In this document: positions 1-9,510 of the stretch, piece by piece | How positions within the stretch are numbered: position 1 is the first letter of the stretch | Layout: every line of letters starts with the position of its first letter | IMG/VR virus record: IMGVR_UViG_3300035145_003763 | Span: 1 to 36,048 of that record | From: a virus | DNA: 36,048 bases | Reading direction: 5' to 3' (one strand) | Position numbers and translations under genes: made by a program | The notes under the pieces: generated by a model | Seen by the model: only the letters and a program-made list of their open reading frames with translations | Told to the model about the DNA's origin: nothing | Database searches by the model: none

Positions 1-641
1 CTATTAGTTCAGTCTCGTCTAGCGGTGCAACAACATATTATCCTTTAAGAAGTTATGGACCTGCAGGTTGTAAAAGAGATAAAAGTATTGATGTTGCAGC
101 AGGACAAAACTCAATGAAATATCCTATCTTGGACGGTTATTCAACACGAGGTCCAGGAATTGATATTGTAGGAAAAGGCTCTGATACGTGGACTGCATAT
201 CCTACTTATACAATGGCCGATGGAAGATGGGGATATTTTAGTGGTACCTCTTGTGCAACCCCGACCGTTGTTGGAAAGGCCGCCTGTGAAATGGAAAAAT
301 ACTTTCATTATACTGGATCTTATCCAACTCCTCTTCAAGTTAAATCTTTATTACAAGGTTCTGCTAAAGAAAACGGATACGGCGTTGAAAGTACTGATTG
401 GTCTTCCGTTGCCGCAGCAAATGCAACCATTACAAGAACTGAAGATGAAGGGAACAGCAATCTTGCAAGAATCTCTCTTAATTCAAGTTTAAATGGCGGT
501 GTAAGATATACGGACGCAGTAGGAACACCAATTTATCGCGCGGCCTTTGATGGGCGAGGATTTAAAAGATCATTTACTGATGGTAAAAGAACAACTTCTG
601 GCGCGGTTTACCCAAGAGTAAAAGTACGGCAGAGCGGATAA
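1..641 (+). CDS. Subtilisin-like (S8) serine protease, C-terminal part, partial at 5' end
   Basis: The frame is open from the first bases of the window (first full codon at 3) to a TAA at 639-641, so the gene begins outside. The visible part carries the S8 nucleophile block FSGTSCATP, with the catalytic Ser codon at 249-251. About 30 residues earlier is a subtilisin-type segment, GYSTRGPGIDIVGKG. The Asp and His of the catalytic triad would lie upstream and cannot be checked. After the protease core come about 110 residues ending in a basic tail (YPRVKVRQSG) that I do not recognise. The gene sits directly upstream of the gp8 promoter in a structural cluster, so a virion-associated protease or a protease domain of a larger tail protein is plausible. 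That role is inference. Family membership rests on the Ser block and is fairly secure. Confidence 0.8.
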   Translation, partial: ISSVSSSGATTYYPLRSYGPAGCKRDKSIDVAAGQNSMKYPILDGYSTRGPGIDIVGKGSDTWTAYPTYTMADGRWGYFSGTSCATPTVVGKAACEMEKYFHYTGSYPTPLQVKSLLQGSAKENGYGVESTDWSSVAAANATITRTEDEGNSNLARISLNSSLNGGVRYTDAVGTPIYRAAFDGRGFKRSFTDGKRTTSGAVYPRVKVRQSG

Positions 642-644
642 ACT

Positions 645-652
645 TATAAATA
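645..652 (+). promoter_or_regulatory. T4-type late promoter (TATAAATA)
   Basis: This is an exact match to the T4 late-promoter box, TATAAATA. It lies in the 33-base gap between the protease stop (641) and the gp8-like start (675), with the box ending 22 bases before the ATG. T4 late boxes are read by host RNA polymerase carrying gp55 and gp33 with the sliding clamp; use of the same machinery here is inferred. It would drive the operon 675-10319. Confidence 0.8.
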
Positions 653-674
653 TAAGAAAAGAGTAAAGTGAAAA

Positions 675-2306
675 ATGGCAGAAATACTTACAACTGATTT
701 GAGTTCAGACACCCTGAGATTGTTTTATAACGATGTTCAGAATAATGACTACTACATATTCGTTTCAGCTGTCACTACAGCTGTTAACGACCGACTGACC
801 GCGGTTAATTCACAGTGGAGTAAAAATAACTTTTTGGAAAAAACTGTTTTTGGCAAAAAGATATTAAATACAGACGTTAATTTTATGATTAAATATTATC
901 CTTGGCAAAAAGGTCAAGTATTTACTCAATATGATGACAGGGCAAACTTTCAAGATGACAAATTTTATTGTGTTGTAGGTCCTACTGCAAACGATACTGG
1001 CGATTATCGCATTTATAAGTGTCTTTTCAATAACAATGGTGCTGCGGTTGAATCACCACCAAACTGGGTTGTGGATCAAACGGATCAAATATATCCTACG
1101 GGCGATGGATACGTATGGAAATTTATGTATGATCTAACCGAAACAGAATTTGAAGCATATAACGCAATCGGTTATATTCCAATTTTTGATATTCCTGATC
1201 TTGATCCTGTTGCCAATTCTCAGGTGACAATTCCTGACTCATCAGTTGACCAAATTTTTGTTGAAAATCCAACAGGAAACTCAGGTTATCCTTTTGCGAC
1301 CACAACAATTGCATCGCCTCCTACTTCAACTGGGACTATTATTGTAAACGGTTCTGGTGTAGAACAAATTGAAAACTTCTATGCAGGCATGTCAGCATAT
1401 GTTACTAATATTACAACAAATGAATCTTCTTTGTTTGAAATTGCATCGTCTACTTATGATCTTGGATCAGGATTTGCAACTATTATTGTAAGTGGAGATC
1501 CATCAGGCATACCTGTTTCTTCTTCGGTTCAATTATTACCGACTATTGAAATTGTAGGAAATGGAACCGGTGCACAAGCAATTCCAATTATTTCCGGTGG
1601 ACAAATTGGAAGTGTTCAAATGATTGCTAGTGGTACAGGTTATAATAATGTGACAGCAACAGTTAAAGATCCTCTATATGACTTTAATCCTGATGATGCG
1701 TTGTCAACAGATTTAAGAGCAACTCTTAAACCAATTTTGTCACCGCCAGGAGGTCATAATTTTAATAAGATTGATGAATTTAAATGTCGTCACCTTGGGT
1801 TTTATGGTTACATTACTGAAACGGATAACAATCAAATTGGAGCAACAGGATCCTATTCTTATATTGGAATAGTAAAAAATCCAGAATGGGCAAACACAGA
1901 TCCTAATTATACTACTCCTGACGTATTTGATAATAGAATTGCAATTATTACTGACGACTATGGAGCTATTTCTGTAGGAGATGTTTTAACACAGGTTGAT
2001 AATAATAACATAATCACCTTTTCAGGTACTGTACACGAAATTACAACAAGTGCAAATACTGTTTATTTGTCAAATTATATGGGAGCATATAGTAATATTG
2101 GTTCAAATGATACTCCACTTGATCCGGCGAAAAACTTTCAAACTCCAACAGGTAACATAATTACGATAAATAGTCCGACAGCAAATAATATAATAGAATC
2201 ACCATACATTCAACGTTCAGGCGAAGTATACTTTATGGAAGACTTTTTCCCACTCGAAAGAACATCCGCCTCAAGAGAAGAGTATAAACTGGTTTTGGAA
2301 TTTTAA
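675..2306 (+). CDS. 8: Baseplate wedge protein, T4 gp8-like
   Basis: This 543-aa protein resembles T4 gp8, a baseplate wedge subunit, at both conserved ends. An N-terminal region ends in YRIYKC followed by a GDGYVWKF block near residue 143 (T4: YRC...GDGYVWEY). The C-terminus has SGEVYFMEDFFPL from residue 515 and ends in an aromatic-rich strand, as T4 gp8 does (SGEMIYMENRPP...ILFTF). T4 gp8 is 334 aa; the extra length is roughly residues 175-345, a Gly/Ser/Thr/Ile-rich beta-looking insertion. Larger gp8 versions are usual in marine T4-like phages. The ATG follows a late promoter by 22 bases and the ribosome site is weak. It is the first gene of the operon, nine bases before the DUF4815 gene. 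The alternative of a different baseplate protein with shared motifs is unlikely. Confidence 0.85.
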   Translation: MAEILTTDLSSDTLRLFYNDVQNNDYYIFVSAVTTAVNDRLTAVNSQWSKNNFLEKTVFGKKILNTDVNFMIKYYPWQKGQVFTQYDDRANFQDDKFYCVVGPTANDTGDYRIYKCLFNNNGAAVESPPNWVVDQTDQIYPTGDGYVWKFMYDLTETEFEAYNAIGYIPIFDIPDLDPVANSQVTIPDSSVDQIFVENPTGNSGYPFATTTIASPPTSTGTIIVNGSGVEQIENFYAGMSAYVTNITTNESSLFEIASSTYDLGSGFATIIVSGDPSGIPVSSSVQLLPTIEIVGNGTGAQAIPIISGGQIGSVQMIASGTGYNNVTATVKDPLYDFNPDDALSTDLRATLKPILSPPGGHNFNKIDEFKCRHLGFYGYITETDNNQIGATGSYSYIGIVKNPEWANTDPNYTTPDVFDNRIAIITDDYGAISVGDVLTQVDNNNIITFSGTVHEITTSANTVYLSNYMGAYSNIGSNDTPLDPAKNFQTPTGNIITINSPTANNIIESPYIQRSGEVYFMEDFFPLERTSASREEYKLVLEF

Positions 2307-2315
2307 GGAAATCAC

Positions 2316-5300
2316 ATGCCTATTAATACAAATTTAAACATCTCTCCATATTATGATGATTTTGATGTAGAGAACCAATTCTATAAAATCATGTTTAAAC
2401 CGGCTTTTGCGGTTCAAGCAAGGGAATTGACGCAACTACAATCAATCTTGCAAAATCAGATTGAACAGTTTGGTGACAATATTTACAAAGAAGGTTCTAT
2501 CATTAAAGGTAGTAACTTTACAGAAATACAAGGCTTAAAGTTTGTTAAACTACAAGACGGTGTTGCTACAAACTTTGACCCTACTCTTTATATCAGCGGT
2601 GAAGTAACTGAGTCAATTAGTGGGGCTGACACTGTAGTAGATGTTGTTTATAAAGCAACTGGTTCCGACACAAACTTGTCTGCAAAAATCATTAGTGCTG
2701 AACGTGGTTTCCAAACAAGACCGCCAAATCTTAATACGTTCTTTATCACTTATTTGACTACAAACGAAGATACAGCAACACCTGCAAATACAGTTAAAGC
2801 ATTTGATCGTGGTGAAACTCTAACAATTACTAGAGAAAAATTCGTAGGAGGTAATCCTCACCCAACAGAACCAGGTCCGACTGTTGTTGCGACAATCAAC
2901 GTGACTGACCAAACAGCAGAAACCGGTTCTTCTTATGGTATTCAGTCGTCTCCTGGTATTATTTTTCAAAAAGGTCATTTTCTTTTTACTGCTCCACAAA
3001 TACTTATTGTAGACAAATATTCAAATGAGCCAGATGGAGTATCGGTTGGATATACGGTAACAGAAGAACTTATTTCTTATTTACAAGATCCGTCTTTGTA
3101 TGATAATGCAATTGGTTCTGTAAACCAAAACGCACCTGGCGCGGATAGACTTAAACTAACACCAACCCTTACAGCATTAAATACAATATTAGCAGATACT
3201 TCCGAAGACTTCTTTACTCTCATTCGTTATCAAAACGGGAATGCAGTTGCCTTAAGAGATATTGCTCAATTTAACGTTCTTGGTGAAGAATTTGCTCGCC
3301 GTACGTATGAAGAGTCAGGAAACTATATTGTAGATAAATTTGATGTACGCACAGATCGTAGAGGTACAGATTTACAAGTATTAGTTGGCCCAGGTAAAGC
3401 ATACGTTAAAGGATATAGAGTTGAAAATTTAGGTGAAAGAGATTTTACTATTCCTGATATTACTTCAACCACAGTTCAGGAAAATACGTCAGTATCATTT
3501 AACTATGGATCTTATATTGCCGTAACAGGACACGCAGGTACTCTTGATATTGACGGTACCCAAGCAAATCTACAAACAAGTGGCGGTGCAAACATAGGTA
3601 CTGCTTTTGTCAAAAACATCTTTGCAGATAAAGTATATCTTTATGGTATAAAGATGACAGGCTCGAATAGCTTTGCTAACGTAGAAAGAATATCAACAGG
3701 ATCAGGCCATGTTACAATTGCCGCAGGATCTACGCTTCAAGATGTTAGAAAGGCACCACTTATTTTTGACAGCGGTGTATTTAGCACAAAAAGTATTTCT
3801 GATATTGCTGTACCGATTAGAGAAAAGATTACAGGAGTTAATGCTTCAACTTCTGCGTTTACTCTAACTTCAGGAGTAGGATACGATTTTCCAGCAGGAA
3901 TGGCTGCAGGTGATATTCTTGTTATTGATAACAACAACCAACAATTCCCAGTATCAGGCTCAATTGCTTATTCGGTGAACAACTCACAAATTGACTTTAG
4001 CGTAACTGGTGTACCTGTAAACCCTTGTACTGTGTACGTTGATAAAAGAGATGAAGTTGCAACGCCTCATCCAAAATTATCCGTATCACCATATATTAAG
4101 GTTACTTATGCAGGCGGTACTATAAAGTATTCATTAGGTTTCCCTGACGTTTATAATATCAGACAAATTGTTGACTCGGCCGGTGATGACGTAACGAATA
4201 GTTTCCGTCTAAAGACAAACCAAAAAGATACTTATTATGATATTTCATATATGGAATTTATTCCAAATAGGCCTGAACCGGCTACAGGGCAAATGACAAT
4301 TTTACTTGACGTTTATCAATGCGACGGTGGTACAGGAATTAACTTCTTCACTGTTGACAGTTACCCAGTAGACGACACATCTGCAACCCTCGGCGCAGGA
4401 AGCATACGTTCAAATTCTATTCCTGTTTATCAAGGAACAAATGGTCGTAAATATAACTTAAGAGAATGTATTGATTTTAGGCCGCACGTAGATCCTGATG
4501 CAGCAGCAGATTATACCGCAACAAGCGCAGGCGCTGCTCCTGTAATTAGCGGAACGGTTGATGATCCTAATATTACTTTTGCGGATACGCCTCCACTAAC
4601 ACCTGCTCTAAACAGAGCAGCAACAGTTGATATTGAAAACTATTTAGCAAGAATTGATTTGGTTACAATTGATTCTTATGGCCGCTTTTCATTGCTTGTA
4701 GGAACTGAAGATGATGTACCAGCTCCGCCAAAAGTTCCCGCGGACAGAATGGTTATATCACAAATTGGTATCCCAGGCTTTCCTGCATTAACTCCAAGAG
4801 AAGCGCAACAGCAAGGTAAAAATCCATATGCAGTTAGTGTAAGCTCTAAGGGTATTGAAAACTATACTATGAAAGAGATTAATGATCTTGAGAAACGTAT
4901 TGATGCACTTGAATATTATACACAACTCAATCAACTCGAACAAGATACACTTAATTTGCAAATTCTTGACACAAATGGATTGACAAGATTTAAGAATGGG
5001 TATATAGTTGATCCATTTAGAAATCTTAATCTTGCAAATGTTGAGAATAATGACTTCTTAGCTTCTGTACCTTTTGATAGAGAAATTTTACAACCTGCTT
5101 TAAGAACATTCCCTATTGATCTTAAATTCAAATCATCAACGAATGCCACGATTTTCCCAGATACAAATATAGCGACAGCAGCAACGCTTGCGCGTAATGC
5201 TCATGCTTCGTTTATTAAACAAGACTACGCAACAAGATCAAGAAATTGTGTAAGTAACTTTTATAGCTATGTAGGTCTTGGAGAATTATCACCAGACCAC

Positions 5301-7682
5301 GATAATGTTCATGATACAATTGGCGACCCAGTTACTTTAAGTGCTGACTTTTTAGATCCATTCCAAAACTTTCTTGACAACTTACAGCAATTTGTTCCTT
5401 TAACCGGTACAACCGTAACAAGAACAAACAGAGTAGAAACAACAACTCGTAGAACTCTTGCCCTTACAGGTGAAGAAACAAAAACAACAAGTGGTGAATT
5501 TGTTTCAAACGTTAACTTTTCACCATTTGCTCGCTCAAGAGAAGTTAAAATTTATCTTTCTGGCCTACGTCCTAATACTCGCCATTATTTCTTCTTTGAT
5601 AAAGTGGATGTTAATGCAAATGTATATCCAGGAGCTGGCGGTGATGAAGCTCGAGAAGTAGCAAGATACGGTGCCGCAGGCGCTGCTGTTTTATCAGACG
5701 CAAACGGTGTTTTAAGAGCGGTATTTGTAATCCCAGCGGAAACATTCTTTGTCGGTGATAGAATGCTTGAGGTTGTTGACGTTAATGCGTATACTGATAT
5801 TGATTCTGCTTCAACTTCGTATGGTTCTCTTATGTACCATGCAGTTAATATTTCAGTAGAAAGAACTCATTTAACAATGTCAACTCGTATTCCTGAGTTT
5901 GGTGTTAATACAACTGTCACAGAGAGAAACCTTCCAAGACGGAGAAGAGAGCCCTCCCGTGATCGCGGTAGAAGAAGAGGTGATCCTTTATCACAAACAT
6001 TCTTTGTTAAAGAAGATATGACAAATGGCGATAACGCAGTTTATGCTTCAAAGGTTGACTTGTATTTTAGAAAAAAATCAACAACCAATGGGATTACCGT
6101 TATGCTAAGAGAAGTTGACAACGGTTATCCTGCTCCTGAAATTATTCCGTTCTCGCAAGTTCATTTATTGCCTTCACAAGTAAATATATCGGAAGATGCA
6201 AGTCAAGTAACAACAGTTGACTTTAAAGCACCTGTACGTTTAGATGCAAACAAAGAATATGCAATTGTTGTCATGCCAGACGCAAACGATCCTGATTATT
6301 TAATCTTTACTTCAAAGGTGGGTGAAGATAATATTGTTGCTGGGTCAGAACTCGGTCAAGCAGTTGTTCAAGACTGGGGTGACGGTGTTTTGTTTACGTC
6401 AACAAACAATCGTGCATGGAAATCTTATCAAGATGAAGATCTTAAATTTAATTTATACCGTCATGTATTTAGTAGCAATAGTGGATCCGTTACGTTTGAA
6501 GCGTCAAATATGGAATTCTTTACACTATCCGCTTATTCTGGCGCCTTTAACGTAGGTGAAAAAGTTTATGCACAACGTGCGCTTTCAGGTAGTACATCTG
6601 CAAACGTATTTGCATCAATTGGTTCTGACCAAGTTACAGGTACCGCATTAGATGATACTTATACGGCTGGCGATCAAATTATTCTTACAGACTCATCCAA
6701 TACATATAAAGATATATTTACAATTGCGTCCGTTGAAGGTGCAGCTTCAATGACATTAGAAAATCAGGTTTGGTTTGCTGTTTCAAATGGTACCTCATAT
6801 CCAATTACAATGGGAGAGTGCTTGTATCACAATCCACGAGAGCCTGAGAAGCTTTATTTGAAAAACAGTAATGCCACCGGAGTAGATATATTTGCAGCAT
6901 CAAACAACCTGACAGGGCTTGACAGCGGCACTACAGGCACTATTAGCACTGTTGATAATATCACAATTGGATATATCCAGCCTAAAATTACAAAAGCAAC
7001 AGACACAATTACATCAACAGGTATAAGTGGAAGGTTTGTTGACTCTAATAACGTATTGGCAAGTTATAATTTGCCTATGAAGTTTGCAGATAATAATTTC
7101 TTTAATAGAAAAGGTAATATAGTTTACAGTAAATCAAACGATGTTGGCGGAACACAACCGTTTGAGATTACGGTAACAATGGATAACGGCACGTCTGCAT
7201 ATGTTTCACCGTTTGTTGATTTAGAAACCGCAACTCTAATCGCATATCAATACAGAGTTTCAAATAGTTCAACAACTACTTCAAAATACATATCGAAAAC
7301 TGTTGAACTCGCAGAAAACCTTGATGCCGAAGATATGAATGTCATAATGACGGCGTACAGACCGACTGCTACTGATATTAAGTGTTATATAAAACCTCAA
7401 AACTATATGGACTCGTCTTCGTTTGATTCTTGTCCTTGGATTGAATTGGAATTGTTTGAAGGCGTCAATCAATTCTGCTCGGATATAAACATAAACGATT
7501 ATCGTGAGTTTAAATTTAGAGTTCCTGATTCAGCAAAAGACGGGAACGATGTTATTCAATATACTTCAGGCGCAGGACAGTTCCAAGGTTATAGAAAATT
7601 TGCAATTAAAATTGAGTTGCTTTCGGATAATACATATAGAGTTCCAACTGTAAGTGATTATAGAGGAATTGCACTAACATGA
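2316..7682 (+). CDS. DUF4815-type tail/baseplate structural protein
   Basis: This 1788-aa protein opens with NISPYYDDFD, then FKPAFAVQARELTQLQSILQ and a FGDNIYKEGSII block. This is the start typical of DUF4815 proteins encoded beside baseplate genes in T4-like marine phages. Residues 852-885 form a coiled-coil segment (EINDLEKRIDALEYYTQLNQ), followed by RFKNGYIVDPF. Residues 1208-1221 are a run of nine arginines in fourteen positions. The region after it (DPLSQTFFV, KVDLYFRKK, REVDNGYPAPEI) matches a beta domain shared by phage tail proteins. I saw no catalytic motif. An AAGGA ribosome site overlaps the gp8 stop. The stop overlaps the start of the next small gene. A structural role at the baseplate periphery is inferred from the family and position; its exact location in the tail is unknown. 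Confidence 0.8.
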   Translation: MPINTNLNISPYYDDFDVENQFYKIMFKPAFAVQARELTQLQSILQNQIEQFGDNIYKEGSIIKGSNFTEIQGLKFVKLQDGVATNFDPTLYISGEVTESISGADTVVDVVYKATGSDTNLSAKIISAERGFQTRPPNLNTFFITYLTTNEDTATPANTVKAFDRGETLTITREKFVGGNPHPTEPGPTVVATINVTDQTAETGSSYGIQSSPGIIFQKGHFLFTAPQILIVDKYSNEPDGVSVGYTVTEELISYLQDPSLYDNAIGSVNQNAPGADRLKLTPTLTALNTILADTSEDFFTLIRYQNGNAVALRDIAQFNVLGEEFARRTYEESGNYIVDKFDVRTDRRGTDLQVLVGPGKAYVKGYRVENLGERDFTIPDITSTTVQENTSVSFNYGSYIAVTGHAGTLDIDGTQANLQTSGGANIGTAFVKNIFADKVYLYGIKMTGSNSFANVERISTGSGHVTIAAGSTLQDVRKAPLIFDSGVFSTKSISDIAVPIREKITGVNASTSAFTLTSGVGYDFPAGMAAGDILVIDNNNQQFPVSGSIAYSVNNSQIDFSVTGVPVNPCTVYVDKRDEVATPHPKLSVSPYIKVTYAGGTIKYSLGFPDVYNIRQIVDSAGDDVTNSFRLKTNQKDTYYDISYMEFIPNRPEPATGQMTILLDVYQCDGGTGINFFTVDSYPVDDTSATLGAGSIRSNSIPVYQGTNGRKYNLRECIDFRPHVDPDAAADYTATSAGAAPVISGTVDDPNITFADTPPLTPALNRAATVDIENYLARIDLVTIDSYGRFSLLVGTEDDVPAPPKVPADRMVISQIGIPGFPALTPREAQQQGKNPYAVSVSSKGIENYTMKEINDLEKRIDALEYYTQLNQLEQDTLNLQILDTNGLTRFKNGYIVDPFRNLNLANVENNDFLASVPFDREILQPALRTFPIDLKFKSSTNATIFPDTNIATAATLARNAHASFIKQDYATRSRNCVSNFYSYVGLGELSPDHDNVHDTIGDPVTLSADFLDPFQNFLDNLQQFVPLTGTTVTRTNRVETTTRRTLALTGEETKTTSGEFVSNVNFSPFARSREVKIYLSGLRPNTRHYFFFDKVDVNANVYPGAGGDEAREVARYGAAGAAVLSDANGVLRAVFVIPAETFFVGDRMLEVVDVNAYTDIDSASTSYGSLMYHAVNISVERTHLTMSTRIPEFGVNTTVTERNLPRRRREPSRDRGRRRGDPLSQTFFVKEDMTNGDNAVYASKVDLYFRKKSTTNGITVMLREVDNGYPAPEIIPFSQVHLLPSQVNISEDASQVTTVDFKAPVRLDANKEYAIVVMPDANDPDYLIFTSKVGEDNIVAGSELGQAVVQDWGDGVLFTSTNNRAWKSYQDEDLKFNLYRHVFSSNSGSVTFEASNMEFFTLSAYSGAFNVGEKVYAQRALSGSTSANVFASIGSDQVTGTALDDTYTAGDQIILTDSSNTYKDIFTIASVEGAASMTLENQVWFAVSNGTSYPITMGECLYHNPREPEKLYLKNSNATGVDIFAASNNLTGLDSGTTGTISTVDNITIGYIQPKITKATDTITSTGISGRFVDSNNVLASYNLPMKFADNNFFNRKGNIVYSKSNDVGGTQPFEITVTMDNGTSAYVSPFVDLETATLIAYQYRVSNSSTTTSKYISKTVELAENLDAEDMNVIMTAYRPTATDIKCYIKPQNYMDSSSFDSCPWIELELFEGVNQFCSDININDYREFKFRVPDSAKDGNDVIQYTSGAGQFQGYRKFAIKIELLSDNTYRVPTVSDYRGIALT

Positions 7683-7858
7683 TGAAACGCGATATACACT
7701 CACAGGCACTTATAAACAACGATGTGCAAAGTCTTAATAAATATAAACAAGAAAGAGAATTGCATCGTAGGGTAGAAAAGTTAAGCCTTGAGATGAATAA
7801 TATTAGAACGACTCTTATTCGCGTCACGGAAGTATTAGAAAAGATAGAGAACACATAA
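7679..7858 (+). CDS. Small coiled-coil protein, 59 aa
   Basis: This short open frame runs from ATG 7679 (overlapping the upstream TGA as ATGA) to TAA 7856-7858, two bases before the next gene, so it fills the gap exactly. A GAGGA ribosome site lies at 7663-7667. The protein starts MMKRDIHSQALINNDVQSLN and continues as a charged helix with hydrophobic residues in clean heptads: L28, V32, L35, M39, I42, L46, V49, L53, I56. No membrane segment or cysteine is present. I do not recognise a family. The translational coupling and the heptads suggest a small oligomerising structural protein or assembly chaperone for a neighbouring fibre. That function is inference. That it is a real gene is well supported by its fit and coupling. 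Confidence 0.7.
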   Translation: MMKRDIHSQALINNDVQSLNKYKQERELHRRVEKLSLEMNNIRTTLIRVTEVLEKIENT

Positions 7859-7859
7859 A

Positions 7860-8720
7860 ATGGCAAAACCAAGTTTACAAAATATTGTTGTCAGTAATAC
7901 ATTCCAAAGTTGGTTTGACAAAACAAATGAATTAGTAGATTTATTTAAATCGGATGCGATTACAGCCTCTGCAACCGGTGATAGTACAACTGGTGATGCA
8001 ACTCTTGTCGGAGATTTTACAGCAGACAATCTTTTAGCAACAACTCAGGTAAGAACAAACGGCTTAGCCGCATATACAGGCGGTGGATCAATTAGCAGTA
8101 CTTCTCCTATCAATATTACAACTTCTTCACAAGAAGTTGTTCAAACATATACATATTCAGCCGCAGGCCCTCTTGTTCGTTGGTCTGACGGAACTACATC
8201 TTGGGATGTAGGAATTGATAATACAACAGATCTTAACTTTATTATTGACACTGGTACAGGCGTTACAAGATTTATTTTATCACCAGCAGGAACACTTACA
8301 GTCCCAAATTTAATAACGGTTGAAGACGTTACTGTAGGAGAGGATTTAACTGTTGGTGGTACGATGACTGTAGGCGACCTTGTGGCAAACAATGTGTTTG
8401 CTATAGGTGAAGTTACAACAGCATATAGTGGTTCAGATTTGAAACTTAAAGAAAACCTTGAAGTAATTACCGATGCTGTTGAAAAAGTATCTCAAATTAA
8501 TGGATACACATTTAACTATAAAGGAAAATCCGAACTTGCGACGGGTGTGGTAGCGCAAGAAATCGAAAAAGTTCTTCCAGGTATAGTTTACGATGCAACA
8601 AACGAAAACGGCGAAACGTATAAAGCTGTTCGGTATGGAAACATCGTAGGCCTTCTCATTGAGGCAATTAAGGAACTCAGCCAAGAAGTGGAAAAACTAA
8701 AAGATGGTGCTTCAGACTAG
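7860..8720 (+). CDS. Short fibre protein with C-terminal peptidase S74 chaperone domain
   Basis: In this 286-aa protein, residues 1-190 are Thr/Gly/Val-rich beta sequence with short repeats (VEDVTVGEDLTVGGTMTVGD), as in trimeric fibre shafts. From residue 192 comes an intramolecular chaperone of the S74 family: SDLKLKEN, then TGVVAQEIEKVLPGIV and VRYGNIVGLLIEAIKEL. In S74 proteins the Ser and a Lys five residues later form the self-cleavage dyad. Here they are S192 and K197, so release of the last 95 residues after trimer folding is expected. It begins two bases after the 59-aa gene, and its last 17 bases overlap the Gly-rich gene. The N-terminal 30 residues (QNIVVSNTFQSWFDKTNELV) probably attach to the baseplate, which is inference. 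Confidence 0.85.
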   Translation: MAKPSLQNIVVSNTFQSWFDKTNELVDLFKSDAITASATGDSTTGDATLVGDFTADNLLATTQVRTNGLAAYTGGGSISSTSPINITTSSQEVVQTYTYSAAGPLVRWSDGTTSWDVGIDNTTDLNFIIDTGTGVTRFILSPAGTLTVPNLITVEDVTVGEDLTVGGTMTVGDLVANNVFAIGEVTTAYSGSDLKLKENLEVITDAVEKVSQINGYTFNYKGKSELATGVVAQEIEKVLPGIVYDATNENGETYKAVRYGNIVGLLIEAIKELSQEVEKLKDGASD

Positions 8721-9510
8721 CGGACCGATAAGTCTATCAGATATTCAAGGCGAATTCTTAGGTAGTAATCCGATAAGTATATCGGAATATTATCGAGGTG
8801 GATTATATGTGCCTGAAGCTGCTATTAATGCAAACATTCCAACATCAGGTACAATTTCTTTATCCGACTTTTACGGAACTTCTCGAGCTGTTGACTTACA
8901 AGCTAAACTTGTAGGCGGCGGCGGTGGTGGTGGAGCAGGAAGGCCTATTGATAACTTCTATACCATCAACTATAATAACGCAAATTCCGGACAAACAAGT
9001 TCAACTACTATCCTTAAAGCTGATGGAAACAACGAAGGTCTTACTGGCGGTGGCGGCGGTGGCGGCGCTGCAGGTGGATCGAGTACTACAACAGGTACTG
9101 CAGGAGGTGCGTCGATTTTTGCAAACGGCGGTGCCGGTGGAGCACCAAATGAGCCAAATACGAACGCAATCTCGAACGCCGCAGGCGCCGGAGGGGGTGC
9201 TGGCACTAAAGGATCTGGTGGTGGCGGTGGTGGAGGAAACTCGGATAACTATTGTTTCGCGACTGACGGAAATGGAGGCAGTGGCGGCGGTGCAGGGAGT
9301 AGTCAAGAATTTAATGGATTGGTTGCATATGGATCAACTTTACCTTGGACATTAGGAGCAAGAGGTAACGGTGGGGCTAATAACAATCAGGCTGGCGGAG
9401 TGGGTGGTGCAGGTGGTCCAGGTTATGTCGAATACATTTATGATGGTGTAACGTATGCATACACAGCCGGAAATAATAATTCAACTGGTAATCATGTGGT
9501 AACAAATTAA
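8704..9510 (+). CDS. Glycine-rich tail protein, candidate receptor-binding adhesin
   Basis: This is a 268-aa protein. The first 65 residues hold two related short segments, GPISLSDIQGEF...ISEYYRGG and SGTISLSDFYGTS, a pattern common at the start of small phage tail proteins. From about residue 69 it becomes strongly glycine-rich, with five separate Gly clusters divided by Asn/Ser/Thr-rich stretches, ending in GGPGYVEYIYDGVTYAY. Gly clusters separated by variable loops recall the tip adhesin gp38 of T2/S16-type phages, which folds as a polyglycine-II sandwich; direct homology is not shown. The gene starts inside the S74 fibre gene (17-base overlap), and its stop shares a base with the next ATG (TAATG), so it is translationally coupled on both sides. 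A cell-surface binding role is inference. It could instead be a structural filler protein. Confidence 0.65.
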   Translation: MVLQTSGPISLSDIQGEFLGSNPISISEYYRGGLYVPEAAINANIPTSGTISLSDFYGTSRAVDLQAKLVGGGGGGGAGRPIDNFYTINYNNANSGQTSSTTILKADGNNEGLTGGGGGGGAAGGSSTTTGTAGGASIFANGGAGGAPNEPNTNAISNAAGAGGGAGTKGSGGGGGGGNSDNYCFATDGNGGSGGGAGSSQEFNGLVAYGSTLPWTLGARGNGGANNNQAGGVGGAGGPGYVEYIYDGVTYAYTAGNNNSTGNHVVTN

